49,129 nt of DNA from Succinatimonas hippei YIT 12066 (GTDB taxonomy: Bacteria > Pseudomonadota > Gammaproteobacteria > Enterobacterales > Succinivibrionaceae). Each line of letters begins with the position of its first letter. The first letter of the stretch is position 1. This document shows positions 26,672 to 34,040 of the stretch, piece by piece. Location of the stretch: the NCBI RefSeq assembly GCF_000188195.1, contig NZ_GL830944.1:1-49129 (forward strand), read 5' to 3'. The notes below the pieces were generated by a model that saw only the letters and a program-made list of their open reading frames with translations, searched no databases and had not been told where the DNA came from. A program made the position numbers and the translations under genes.

Positions 26672-28516
26672 TTAATCAAAATGTTGAGCATAACGGGCAA
26701 TTCGCGTAACCACTTCGCGTGCGGTTCCGGCGTGGCGAAGCGAATCGGCAAACCCTTGCTCGTTTAAAACCAAAGACAAACGGCCTAAGAGATTTAAATG
26801 TGTTTGTCCGTCATCAGGACTGGCGATTAAGAAGATAAGATCACATTTTTTACCGTCAAAAGATCCTAAATCAAGAGGTTTTTCCAAAACGGCAATGGCG
26901 ATCGCAGGTCGTTTCACGCATTCACCGCGGGCGTGGGGAATCGCAATTCCTTCAGCAATGCCGCAAGGCGTGACTTTTAGTCTTCTATTAAGCTCGGATC
27001 TGAATTCTGAAATAGAAGAAATAATGCCGCTGCGGGCAAGACATGAGACAAGCGGACTTAAAACTTCCTCTAAGGTTTCTCCCTTAAGTTTTAGCAGCAC
27101 ATTACTTTCGTCAATTGCATAACGGATAAGCTTTTGAGTATCGTGAATCATCCCGTCTGACGTCCTGAGCTTCTCAAGGGTAGACAACATGGATTTAAAT
27201 AGAATGCCGTTTAGCTTGTAGTAGCGGCTGTAGATCCACAGAGAAAGCAAAATAAGCAGACAGACTATGACAAGAGCAAGCCGGAAACTGAATTCCTGAT
27301 GAACGAAAGTTATTTCACGGGGAATATAAGCTGCGGCAGATATCGAAAGACCTGACATGAAAAGGGCAATGCCGGTACCTAATTTGGCGGAGAACGTTTG
27401 CAGTGAAAAAATTAAGGCCTCAGATCGAATGCCGTTTTTAAATTCACCGTAATCCACGCAGTCGGCAAGCATGGAAGTCGTAAGTCCAATCATAAGAGCC
27501 ATGCCGCAGTTGGCAAAGCAGAAACTTATGCAGAGGATTATGGGGTTTCCGGTTGTGAGCGACAGGAAGATCATGGAAATAAAGCCGCATAGCATCAATA
27601 TGCCGGATATATAAAATGCGGCTTTGCGGGAAATGAGGCCGATTATTTTAGGCAGCAGAATGTAAGTTAAAAATTGAATGACCGCTCCGCCTGACATAAT
27701 GATAGTGAAGTGCTTGGCGGTAATTACATGTTCTTGAAGGAAGTAGAAAATAAGAGAACTATTAACGATACCGATAGCGATTTGCTGCAAAACCATAATA
27801 GAGATAGTGGCAAGCAGTTGATCGTTTTTGCTTATAAGTTCAAAGGCTTTACTTATTGAGAATTTAGCGTATTTAAATTTTTGGCGGCGCGTTTTAAGGG
27901 TAAAGCACATTACAAGCTGGGTTATTAAGAAAAATAATGCACAGCCTGCAGCCAGCATGAAAAAGCCTTCAGATAAGTCATGCTGTGAATTAAACGTAAG
28001 TTTCCTGATTAAAAACAGTCCGAAAATAAGGATGAATTGTCCGCCGACTACTGTCATGGCGCGGGGGATCGCGGTCATGATCAGGCGATCTTTACCTACC
28101 GTACCGAAATTAGGAATTAACGACCAAAACGGGATGTCCATCAGCGAATAGGCGATGATGGTAAGAAAATAAAAGCCAAGTCCGTATAAAGCAAGATCGG
28201 ATCCTTGAAGATTAGGTTTATAAAACAGACATGTGACAGTCACTGCCGTTAACAGACTGCCGACGATGATCCAAGGCTTGAATTTACTAAAGCGTGTAGT
28301 GGTGTTATCTATCGCATATCCTAAAAAAGGATCGAGAAATGCGTTGGCAATTTTGCCTATTAATAAAATAAAACCGATAAATGCTGCCGACATACCGTAA
28401 AAATCGGTAAGGTACAGCATCAAATAAGCGCCTATGAACCAATAAATGATGTCTTTGCTCATGGCACCTAAACTGAAAGTGATTTTTTCGCTTAAAGATA
28501 TATGGGATTCTTTCAT
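26672..28516 (-). CDS. GPH-family sugar transporter fused to a PTS EIIA (fructose/Ntr-type) domain
   Basis: A 614-residue fusion. Residues 1 to about 450 are a 12-helix glycoside-pentoside-hexuronide:cation symporter (EKITFSLGAMSKDIIYW, DPFLGYAIDNTTTRFSKFKPWI, SMLADCVDYGEFKNGIRSEA). Residues about 470-614 are an EIIA domain of the fructose/mannitol/PtsN class, with the phosphorylation site GIAIPHAR (H528) and the second conserved histidine GQTHLNLL (H573). Known GPH-EIIA fusions such as LacS carry a glucose-type EIIA, so this pairing is uncommon. The EIIA probably controls transport through PTS phosphorylation (inference). The ModA-like gene follows after 7 nt. Confidence 0.85.
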   Translation of the reverse strand: MKESHISLSEKITFSLGAMSKDIIYWFIGAYLMLYLTDFYGMSAAFIGFILLIGKIANAFLDPFLGYAIDNTTTRFSKFKPWIIVGSLLTAVTVTCLFYKPNLQGSDLALYGLGFYFLTIIAYSLMDIPFWSLIPNFGTVGKDRLIMTAIPRAMTVVGGQFILIFGLFLIRKLTFNSQHDLSEGFFMLAAGCALFFLITQLVMCFTLKTRRQKFKYAKFSISKAFELISKNDQLLATISIMVLQQIAIGIVNSSLIFYFLQEHVITAKHFTIIMSGGAVIQFLTYILLPKIIGLISRKAAFYISGILMLCGFISMIFLSLTTGNPIILCISFCFANCGMALMIGLTTSMLADCVDYGEFKNGIRSEALIFSLQTFSAKLGTGIALFMSGLSISAAAYIPREITFVHQEFSFRLALVIVCLLILLSLWIYSRYYKLNGILFKSMLSTLEKLRTSDGMIHDTQKLIRYAIDESNVLLKLKGETLEEVLSPLVSCLARSGIISSISEFRSELNRRLKVTPCGIAEGIAIPHARGECVKRPAIAIAVLEKPLDLGSFDGKKCDLIFLIASPDDGQTHLNLLGRLSLVLNEQGFADSLRHAGTAREVVTRIARYAQHFD

Positions 28517-28542
28517 TACACCTTATTAACGTTAAATTTATG

Positions 28543-28591
28543 AAAAAGCGCATAATTCTACCGTAGAATAGGAAAGAACCTGCGCTTTTTT
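28543..28591 (-). terminator. Terminator after glmS
   Basis: AAAAAGCGCA and TGCGCTTTTTT form a long stem enclosing a second hairpin (ATTCTA/TAGAAT). On the minus strand it begins 11 nt after the glmS stop and ends in UUUUU. It separates glmS from the fused transporter gene. Confidence 0.75.
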
Positions 28592-28601
28592 AGTTTTTTC
28601 A

Positions 28602-30431
28602 TCACTCAACTGTGACGGACTTCGCTAAATTGCGAGGTTGATCAACGTCCGTACCGTTAATTAGTGCTACATGGTACGCAAGCAGTTGGAGCGGTATGGT
28701 GTAAATCACGCTTTGCAGATATTGTCCTGACACTTTAAGTTTGATGACGCGGGTGGTAGCGTCTTCTTTGATGGCAGTTTTATCTGACGTGAAGATATAT
28801 AAAATACCGCCGCGGGCTTTTACCTCTTCAATGTTTGACTTAAGTTTGCCGATAAGCTCGTTGTCAGGAGCAACTACGACAACCGGCATTGAAGCGTCGA
28901 TAAGAGCAATCGGTCCGTGCTTTAATTCGCCTGCAGCATAGCCTTCTGCGTGGATGTAGCTTATTTCTTTAAGCTTTAACGCGCCTTCAAGAGCTATAGG
29001 GTACATTTCTCCGCGGCCCAAGAAGAGGCAGTGATGTTTGCCGGCAAATTCTTCGGCAAGTTTCTCAACGGTTGCGGCAGTCTTAAGTGCGCTGCTGATT
29101 TCATCAGGGATCTTCTTAATCTCTTTAATGATTTCTGCAGCCTGCTCTTTAGTTAAAGTTCCTTTTACGCGTCCGATGCGGATAGCAAGAAGAATAAGTG
29201 CAATAAGCTGAGTAGTAAAAGCCTTGGTTGAGGCAACGCCGATTTCTGCTCCGGCTCTTGTCAAAAATACGTAGTCGGATTCTCTTACAAGTGAGGATCC
29301 CGGAACGTTGCAGATAGCAAGTGAACCTTTATATCCTGAATTCTTGGCTTTTCTTAAAGCGGCAAGAGTATCGGCGGTTTCTCCTGATTGGGATAATGTT
29401 ACTAAAAGAGAGTTTTGCAAAGTCACGCTGTTGCGGTAACGGAATTCTGAAGCGATTTCCACTTCGGTATGGACTTTAGCGAGATTCTCAAGGAAGAATC
29501 TTCCGACAAGTCCTGCATGATATGAGGTTCCGCAAGCGACAATCTGAATGTTGTCGATATCTTTAAAGCTGTCTTCATCGGTACCGAGGAATGCCTCGAA
29601 ACTGACGTTATCTTCTTCAATGCGGCGCTCAAACGTATCGGCAACGGCTCGAGGCTGTTCAAAAATTTCTTTTTGCATGAAGTGGCGGTACGGGCCTTTT
29701 GATACCGAGTAGACGTCAAGCTCGCTTTCTTTGACGGGTTTTGTGACGGAATTTAAGTCCTTATCGTAAATCTTAAGTTCTTTGCGCTTTAAAACGGCGA
29801 TTTCATCATCGTCAAGATAGATAAAGCGCTGCGTGACCGGCAGCAACGCTAATACGTCCGAAGCGACGAAGTTTTCACCGAAGCCTAATCCGATAACGAT
29901 AGGAGAGCCTTTCCGGGCGGTATATAAAGTATCGGGCTCCTGCTTATTGATAAGTGCAATGCCATAGGTTCCTTCGACATCGTTTAAAGCAAGACGCAAT
30001 GCCTTTTTGGTGTCGGATTCGGTTTTAGCGTAATAAGAAATCAAATGAGCTAAGACTTCGGTGTCGGTTTGAGATTTAAACTCAAAACCTTCTTTTTCAA
30101 GTTTGGCTTTAATTTCTTTAAAGTTTTCAATAATGCCGTTATGCACCAGAGCAAAGTTACCGCTTATATGCGGATGGGCGTTTTCAACCGAAGGACGGCC
30201 GTGGGTTGCCCATCTGGTATGAGCTATGCCTAAGGTTCCTGCAAAAGACTCTTTGCCTACAGCTTCTTTTAATGACGATACTTTGCCAGTGACGCGGACA
30301 CGCTTGAAATCATTATCATGAATGACGCAAAGCCCTGCCGAGTCATATCCGCGGTATTCAAGACGGGATAGACCTTCAAGCAAAATATCTACGATATCTC
30401 TTTGAGCTATGGCTGCAACAATTCCGCACAT
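28602..30431 (-). CDS. glmS: Glutamine--fructose-6-phosphate aminotransferase (isomerizing)
   Basis: Makes glucosamine-6-phosphate from fructose-6-phosphate and glutamine. The class II glutaminase domain starts with the nucleophile C2 (MCGIVAAIA) and contains LEYRGYDSAG, HTRWATHG and HNGIIENF. Two SIS domains follow (CGTSYHAGL, SQSGETADT, STKAFTTQ, HAEGYAAGELKHGP) and the C-terminal tail DQPRNLAKSVTVE is typical. 609 aa. It lies 18 nt downstream of glmU, so the two UDP-GlcNAc enzymes are cotranscribed. No glmS ribozyme or leader is present between them. Confidence 0.97.
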   Translation of the reverse strand: MCGIVAAIAQRDIVDILLEGLSRLEYRGYDSAGLCVIHDNDFKRVRVTGKVSSLKEAVGKESFAGTLGIAHTRWATHGRPSVENAHPHISGNFALVHNGIIENFKEIKAKLEKEGFEFKSQTDTEVLAHLISYYAKTESDTKKALRLALNDVEGTYGIALINKQEPDTLYTARKGSPIVIGLGFGENFVASDVLALLPVTQRFIYLDDDEIAVLKRKELKIYDKDLNSVTKPVKESELDVYSVSKGPYRHFMQKEIFEQPRAVADTFERRIEEDNVSFEAFLGTDEDSFKDIDNIQIVACGTSYHAGLVGRFFLENLAKVHTEVEIASEFRYRNSVTLQNSLLVTLSQSGETADTLAALRKAKNSGYKGSLAICNVPGSSLVRESDYVFLTRAGAEIGVASTKAFTTQLIALILLAIRIGRVKGTLTKEQAAEIIKEIKKIPDEISSALKTAATVEKLAEEFAGKHHCLFLGRGEMYPIALEGALKLKEISYIHAEGYAAGELKHGPIALIDASMPVVVVAPDNELIGKLKSNIEEVKARGGILYIFTSDKTAIKEDATTRVIKLKVSGQYLQSVIYTIPLQLLAYHVALINGTDVDQPRNLAKSVTVE

Positions 30432-30449
30432 GGTTTTTTCCTTTTTGTA

Positions 30450-31835
30450 TTATTTCTTGTTTTTGACAGGACGCTGGTAATTTTTAAAGTAAATAGGTCT
30501 TACGCGCGTAATGACCAAAGCTTTTTCGGGAACTTCCTTAGTTACGGTGGTTCCGGCGCCGATTGTGGCTCCTTTGCGCACGGTAACCGGTGCTACAAGC
30601 TGGGTGTCGGATCCGACGAACACATCATCCTCAATGGTGGTACGGTGCTTGTTGGCTCCGTCATAATTGCAGGTGATTGTTCCGGCACCGATATTGACGT
30701 CGGTCCCGATGTCGCTGTCACCTAAATAGCTTAAATGACCTGCTTTAGTTCCAAAACCTATATGAGAATTTTTTACCTCTACGAAATTGCCGACGTGTAC
30801 TTCGTCTTCAAGTACGTTGCCCGGGCGCAGTCTTGCAAAAGGTCCTATGGTTGTGTGACGCTTGAGCTCTGATTTTTCTATTACGGTATAAGGGGAAATA
30901 ATACTGTTATCGCCGATTGATACGTCTTTTAACACGCAGCCTGCACCGATGCTGACGTTGTTTCCCAGGGTTACGCTGCCTTCAATAATGACATTTATGT
31001 CGATGAAAACGTCTTTGCCGTGAATTAAAGTGCCGCGTAAGTCAAAACGTTTCGGGTCGGCAAGAGTGACGCCCTCTTCAAGCAGGGATTTTGCTGCTCG
31101 TTCCTGATAGAGTCTTTCGATAAAGCTAAGCTGGATCTTATTGTTAACGCCGCATAATACTGAAAAGTCAGGAGCTTTTACCGGATTTACCTCTTTACTG
31201 TCACGGCGAAGGAGTGCGACTAAATCGGTAAGATAATATTCACCTTGGGTATTCTCGTTATTAAGTTTTGGCAAATACTCATTAAAAACAGCGGCAGGGG
31301 CTGCCATCATGCCGGTATTTACTTCATTTATGAGTTTTTCTTGAGCATTTGCGTCTTTTTCTTCAACGATTTTTTCAATTTGCCCGTCGCTGTTTCTTAT
31401 GATGCGTCCGTATCCGAAAGGATTATCGGCGATAGCGGTAAGAAGACTCATGCCGTTTTTCGGACAAGCGTTAAGCAAAGCTTTGAGATCGTTTGTTGGC
31501 GTAAGCGGCGTATCTCCGTAAAGAACGATGACCATTGAATCTTTTTGCACATAAGGCATGGCGGTATTAACGGCATGCCCGGTACCTAATTGCTCTTTTT
31601 GCTCGACTATGTTTATTTTTGAGAAAATCTCTTTCGGTAAGGAGGTCAGAGACTGTCTTACAATTTCTCCGCCATGTCCTACTACAACATGGATTTTAAG
31701 CGGATCTAAAGTTAAAGAGGTGTCGATTACATGCCTAAGCATGCTTTTGCCGGCAACTTTATGTAAAACTTTAGGCAAGTCGGAATGCATGCGTTTGCCT
31801 TTGCCTGCTGAAAGAATAACGATTTCAAGGGACAT
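30450..31835 (-). CDS. glmU: Bifunctional UDP-GlcNAc pyrophosphorylase / GlcN-1-P acetyltransferase
   Basis: Catalyses the last two steps to UDP-N-acetylglucosamine. The N-terminal uridyltransferase has LSAGKGKRMHSDLPKVLH and VLYGDTPLT; the C-terminal left-handed beta helix has repeated hexapeptides (VTLGNNVSIGAGCVLKDVSI) and the acetyltransferase site (FARLRPGN, EVKNSHIGFGTKAGHLSYLG, GAGTITCNYDG). 461 aa, normal. Starts 12 nt after the lgt stop and is followed by glmS. Confidence 0.97.
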   Translation of the reverse strand: MSLEIVILSAGKGKRMHSDLPKVLHKVAGKSMLRHVIDTSLTLDPLKIHVVVGHGGEIVRQSLTSLPKEIFSKINIVEQKEQLGTGHAVNTAMPYVQKDSMVIVLYGDTPLTPTNDLKALLNACPKNGMSLLTAIADNPFGYGRIIRNSDGQIEKIVEEKDANAQEKLINEVNTGMMAAPAAVFNEYLPKLNNENTQGEYYLTDLVALLRRDSKEVNPVKAPDFSVLCGVNNKIQLSFIERLYQERAAKSLLEEGVTLADPKRFDLRGTLIHGKDVFIDINVIIEGSVTLGNNVSIGAGCVLKDVSIGDNSIISPYTVIEKSELKRHTTIGPFARLRPGNVLEDEVHVGNFVEVKNSHIGFGTKAGHLSYLGDSDIGTDVNIGAGTITCNYDGANKHRTTIEDDVFVGSDTQLVAPVTVRKGATIGAGTTVTKEVPEKALVITRVRPIYFKNYQRPVKNKK

Positions 31836-31847
31836 GTTGTTACCTTC

Positions 31848-32624
31848 TTAATTTAGACGCTTGTGTCGTGAATAGATAATAAGGATTATTCCTAAAATAA
31901 TAAACGGAATACTTAGAAGCTGCCCGACATTTAGGGCGATTCCGGTGGTGTAATCCGCTTGCTCAACTTTAAATGGCTCTATGATAAAGCGGGCAGAGAA
32001 TATTAATATGAATAAAAACCCGAGGATGAAACCCGGTCCGCGCTTTTTAACATAAAAATATGCAAGAGTCAGAATTATAAAGATTATAAAGTAGGCAAAA
32101 GCTTCAAAAAGCTGTGCAGGATAGCGCGGCATAGTGTCACCGATGCGGGCAAATACGATGCCTAAGGGGCTGTCGGTGTACTTGCCTAAAATTTCCGAGT
32201 TCATGAAGTTGCCGAGTCGAATGAAAGTGCTGACGAGGGCAACGGGAATGCACAGCATGTCGGCGATGGTTAAAAAACGGTAATTGCAACTCTTGGTAAA
32301 AAGGTATATGGCTAAAAGAACTCCCAAAGTTCCGCCGTGACTTGCAAGACCGCCGTGCCAGATTTTTAAAATCTCAAGAGGATGGGATAAGTAAAACTGC
32401 GGCTCATAAATAAGGCAGTGACCTAAACGTGCACCGATTATCGTGCCGATGAAAAGAAAAGTTAAAAGCTTATCTAAATCTTCAGTCTTATACCCTGCTC
32501 TTTTGAACAGAAACTGCATGATGAAATAACCGATAATAAAGCCCGATGCAAAAAATAATCCGTAGTAACGGATCACAACGGGACCTATGGAAAAAGCAAT
32601 CGGATCGGCATTCCAGACTAACAT
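31848..32624 (-). CDS. lgt: Prolipoprotein diacylglyceryl transferase Lgt
   Basis: Inner-membrane enzyme adding diacylglycerol to the lipobox cysteine of prelipoproteins. About seven helices. Motifs: IRYYGLFFASGF, GARLGHCLIYEP, WHGGLASHGGTLG, the signature arginine region RLGNFMNSE, and PRYPAQLFEA. 258 aa, a little shorter than E. coli Lgt (291). First gene of lgt-glmU-glmS, a link between lipoprotein maturation and amino-sugar supply; in E. coli lgt pairs with thyA instead. Confidence 0.95.
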   Translation of the reverse strand: MLVWNADPIAFSIGPVVIRYYGLFFASGFIIGYFIMQFLFKRAGYKTEDLDKLLTFLFIGTIIGARLGHCLIYEPQFYLSHPLEILKIWHGGLASHGGTLGVLLAIYLFTKSCNYRFLTIADMLCIPVALVSTFIRLGNFMNSEILGKYTDSPLGIVFARIGDTMPRYPAQLFEAFAYFIIFIILTLAYFYVKKRGPGFILGFLFILIFSARFIIEPFKVEQADYTTGIALNVGQLLSIPFIILGIILIIYSRHKRLN

Positions 32625-32697
32625 CGATTTGTCCTAATTAACTGTTTTAAATGCTATACTTATAAAAGTTATCATAGCAAAAAAAGGCATGTTTTTT

Positions 32698-33111
32698 ATG
32701 ATATTAGCAGCCGAAAGCTTCTTTTTCTATTCAGGCGCCTGCCTTTTTGTTTTAGGCATTATCACCTGCTTTATTCCCCGGCATATGCGTCTTGGCATTG
32801 TAAGCATGTTAATCGGTGATGCGCTTTTTGCTGCAGGAATCGCTTTTTTGGTAAAAAGTACCGATATTCTTATTAGCCTCGGGCTTGAGACTGATTTGTT
32901 TATTCAGCATAATTCGATTTTTGCCGTAGTTTTCTCCATTATTCTTTATGTCGTTATGTTTGCCGTCTTCGTGAAGTTTTTTAAGCGGAAAAAGAAATTA
33001 ACAGCAGAAAAAGATATGGAATCTCATGAAAATCAAAATCTCTCTTTAAAAAAAGAGACTACGGACGATGCCGCTATTTTTGCTAATGTAGGCAAAGAAA
33101 ACAAGGAATAG
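32698..33111 (+). CDS. Hypothetical small membrane protein
   Basis: Not recognised. The 137 residues have three hydrophobic helices within the first 100 residues (around FFYSGACLFVLGIITCF, GIVSMLIGDALFAAGIAFLV and IFAVVFSIILYVVMFAVFV), then a basic KFFKRKKK stop-transfer and a polar, charged cytoplasmic tail of about 35 residues. I prefer the ATG at 32698 because AAAAAGG lies 10 nt before it; an ATG at 32689 is only one base from that site. It is divergent from lgt and ends 7 nt before the phosphopantetheinyl transferase gene, so the two are probably cotranscribed. Confidence 0.7.
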   Translation: MILAAESFFFYSGACLFVLGIITCFIPRHMRLGIVSMLIGDALFAAGIAFLVKSTDILISLGLETDLFIQHNSIFAVVFSIILYVVMFAVFVKFFKRKKKLTAEKDMESHENQNLSLKKETTDDAAIFANVGKENKE

Positions 33112-33118
33112 ACGTAAA

Positions 33119-33820
33119 GTGCAAGTAATCATTTCTACTTTAGACAGTCTTCTTGCGTCAGTCGATTCCTTACCTCAAAGCGATCATGATGTTGCTCGAG
33201 ATTTTCAATCTAAAAAGAAAATGACTTTTTTAGCAAGCCGCGTGTTGCTGCGGCTTGCTTTAAAGTCGTTTTATGCTTTGGATGAAGTTCCCTCGCTGTC
33301 TTTCGGTTCTCACGGTAAGCCTTATTTTGATCCGGACCTTTCTTTATTTTTTAATTTCTCGCACTCGGGAAATTATATCGGAGCAGCCTTCGGCAGCACC
33401 GAAATGGGGTTTGATATCGAATGCGTTAAAGATCGTAAAAATTTTCAGGGATTATGTAAAAAGGTTTTAACCGATCCTGAAAAAAACTATATTTTCAAGC
33501 TTTCTGAAAAGGATCAAAGAGAGTTTTTTACATTGTTGTGGACGGTTAGGGAATCATTGTTAAAAGATTCGGGTCTTGGTTTGGTGGGATTATCTAAATT
33601 ATGCATCGATCCTGAGCAAAATTGCGGAACTGCTCCTGATAATCCCACTCTTTGCGTTCATTCTTATAACATTGCCTCACTTTTTCCAAGCACCTTTGAA
33701 AAAGCTTTTTTTTCGTTAACTGCTAGAGTTTTTGACAAGATTGAGTTTTTTACGATTGAAGGAATTACTTTAAAGAAGCTTAATAACGTACAGACAGAAC
33801 GCATAATCAAAATTAACTGA
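33119..33820 (+). CDS. 4'-phosphopantetheinyl transferase (Sfp/AcpT type)
   Basis: Transfers phosphopantetheine from CoA to a serine of carrier proteins. Family signatures are HGKPYF, FNFSHSGNYIGAAF, GFDIEC (Mg-binding Asp and Glu) and WTVRESLLKDSGLGL (the WxxxEsxxK motif, with R-E where K-E is usual). 233 aa, similar in architecture to E. coli AcpT. The start is GTG; AAGGA lies 11 nt upstream. Targets are unknown: no carrier protein or synthase gene is adjacent, and a separate AcpS for fatty-acid ACP would be expected elsewhere. Confidence 0.85.
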   Translation: MQVIISTLDSLLASVDSLPQSDHDVARDFQSKKKMTFLASRVLLRLALKSFYALDEVPSLSFGSHGKPYFDPDLSLFFNFSHSGNYIGAAFGSTEMGFDIECVKDRKNFQGLCKKVLTDPEKNYIFKLSEKDQREFFTLLWTVRESLLKDSGLGLVGLSKLCIDPEQNCGTAPDNPTLCVHSYNIASLFPSTFEKAFFSLTARVFDKIEFFTIEGITLKKLNNVQTERIIKIN

Positions 33821-33924
33821 AAACAGCAAATTAAAACAATCTTTGAAGTGAAAATATTGTCGGATATCTCTCACATTGCAGCTACTGTCAGGCAGATAGG
33901 TCTTTAAGCAGTCAAAAATTTCTC

Positions 33925-33949
33925 CTCCCGGCTCTCTATAGAGCGGGAG
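33925..33949 (-). terminator. Strong stem-loop in the acpT-dnaE gap; dnaE terminator or IS200/IS605-type end
   Basis: CTCCC-G-GCTCT (33925-33935) pairs with AGAGC-GGGAG (33940-33949), a 10-bp stem with one bulged G and loop CTAT. On the minus strand a short U-run (AUUUUU) follows 7 nt later, so it could terminate dnaE. Its form, GGGAG hairpin then GGAG and TTTTGAC, also resembles the right end of IS200/IS605 elements. No transposase reading is found in the surrounding 220 nt (33821-34040), which otherwise appears empty. Confidence 0.5.
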
Positions 33950-34040
33950 TTCCTAAGACTACGAATTTCTCTATGTTTCATGAAATTTTGCCTCAGCGGC
34001 CTTATTTGCATTTATAGCAAAATTTAATACAAACGCTAAA

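Noticed and set aside
30432-30449. Possible glmS ribozyme or regulatory leader
   Set aside because: Only 18 nt separate glmU and glmS; there is no room for a ribozyme, and that element belongs mainly to Gram-positive bacteria.
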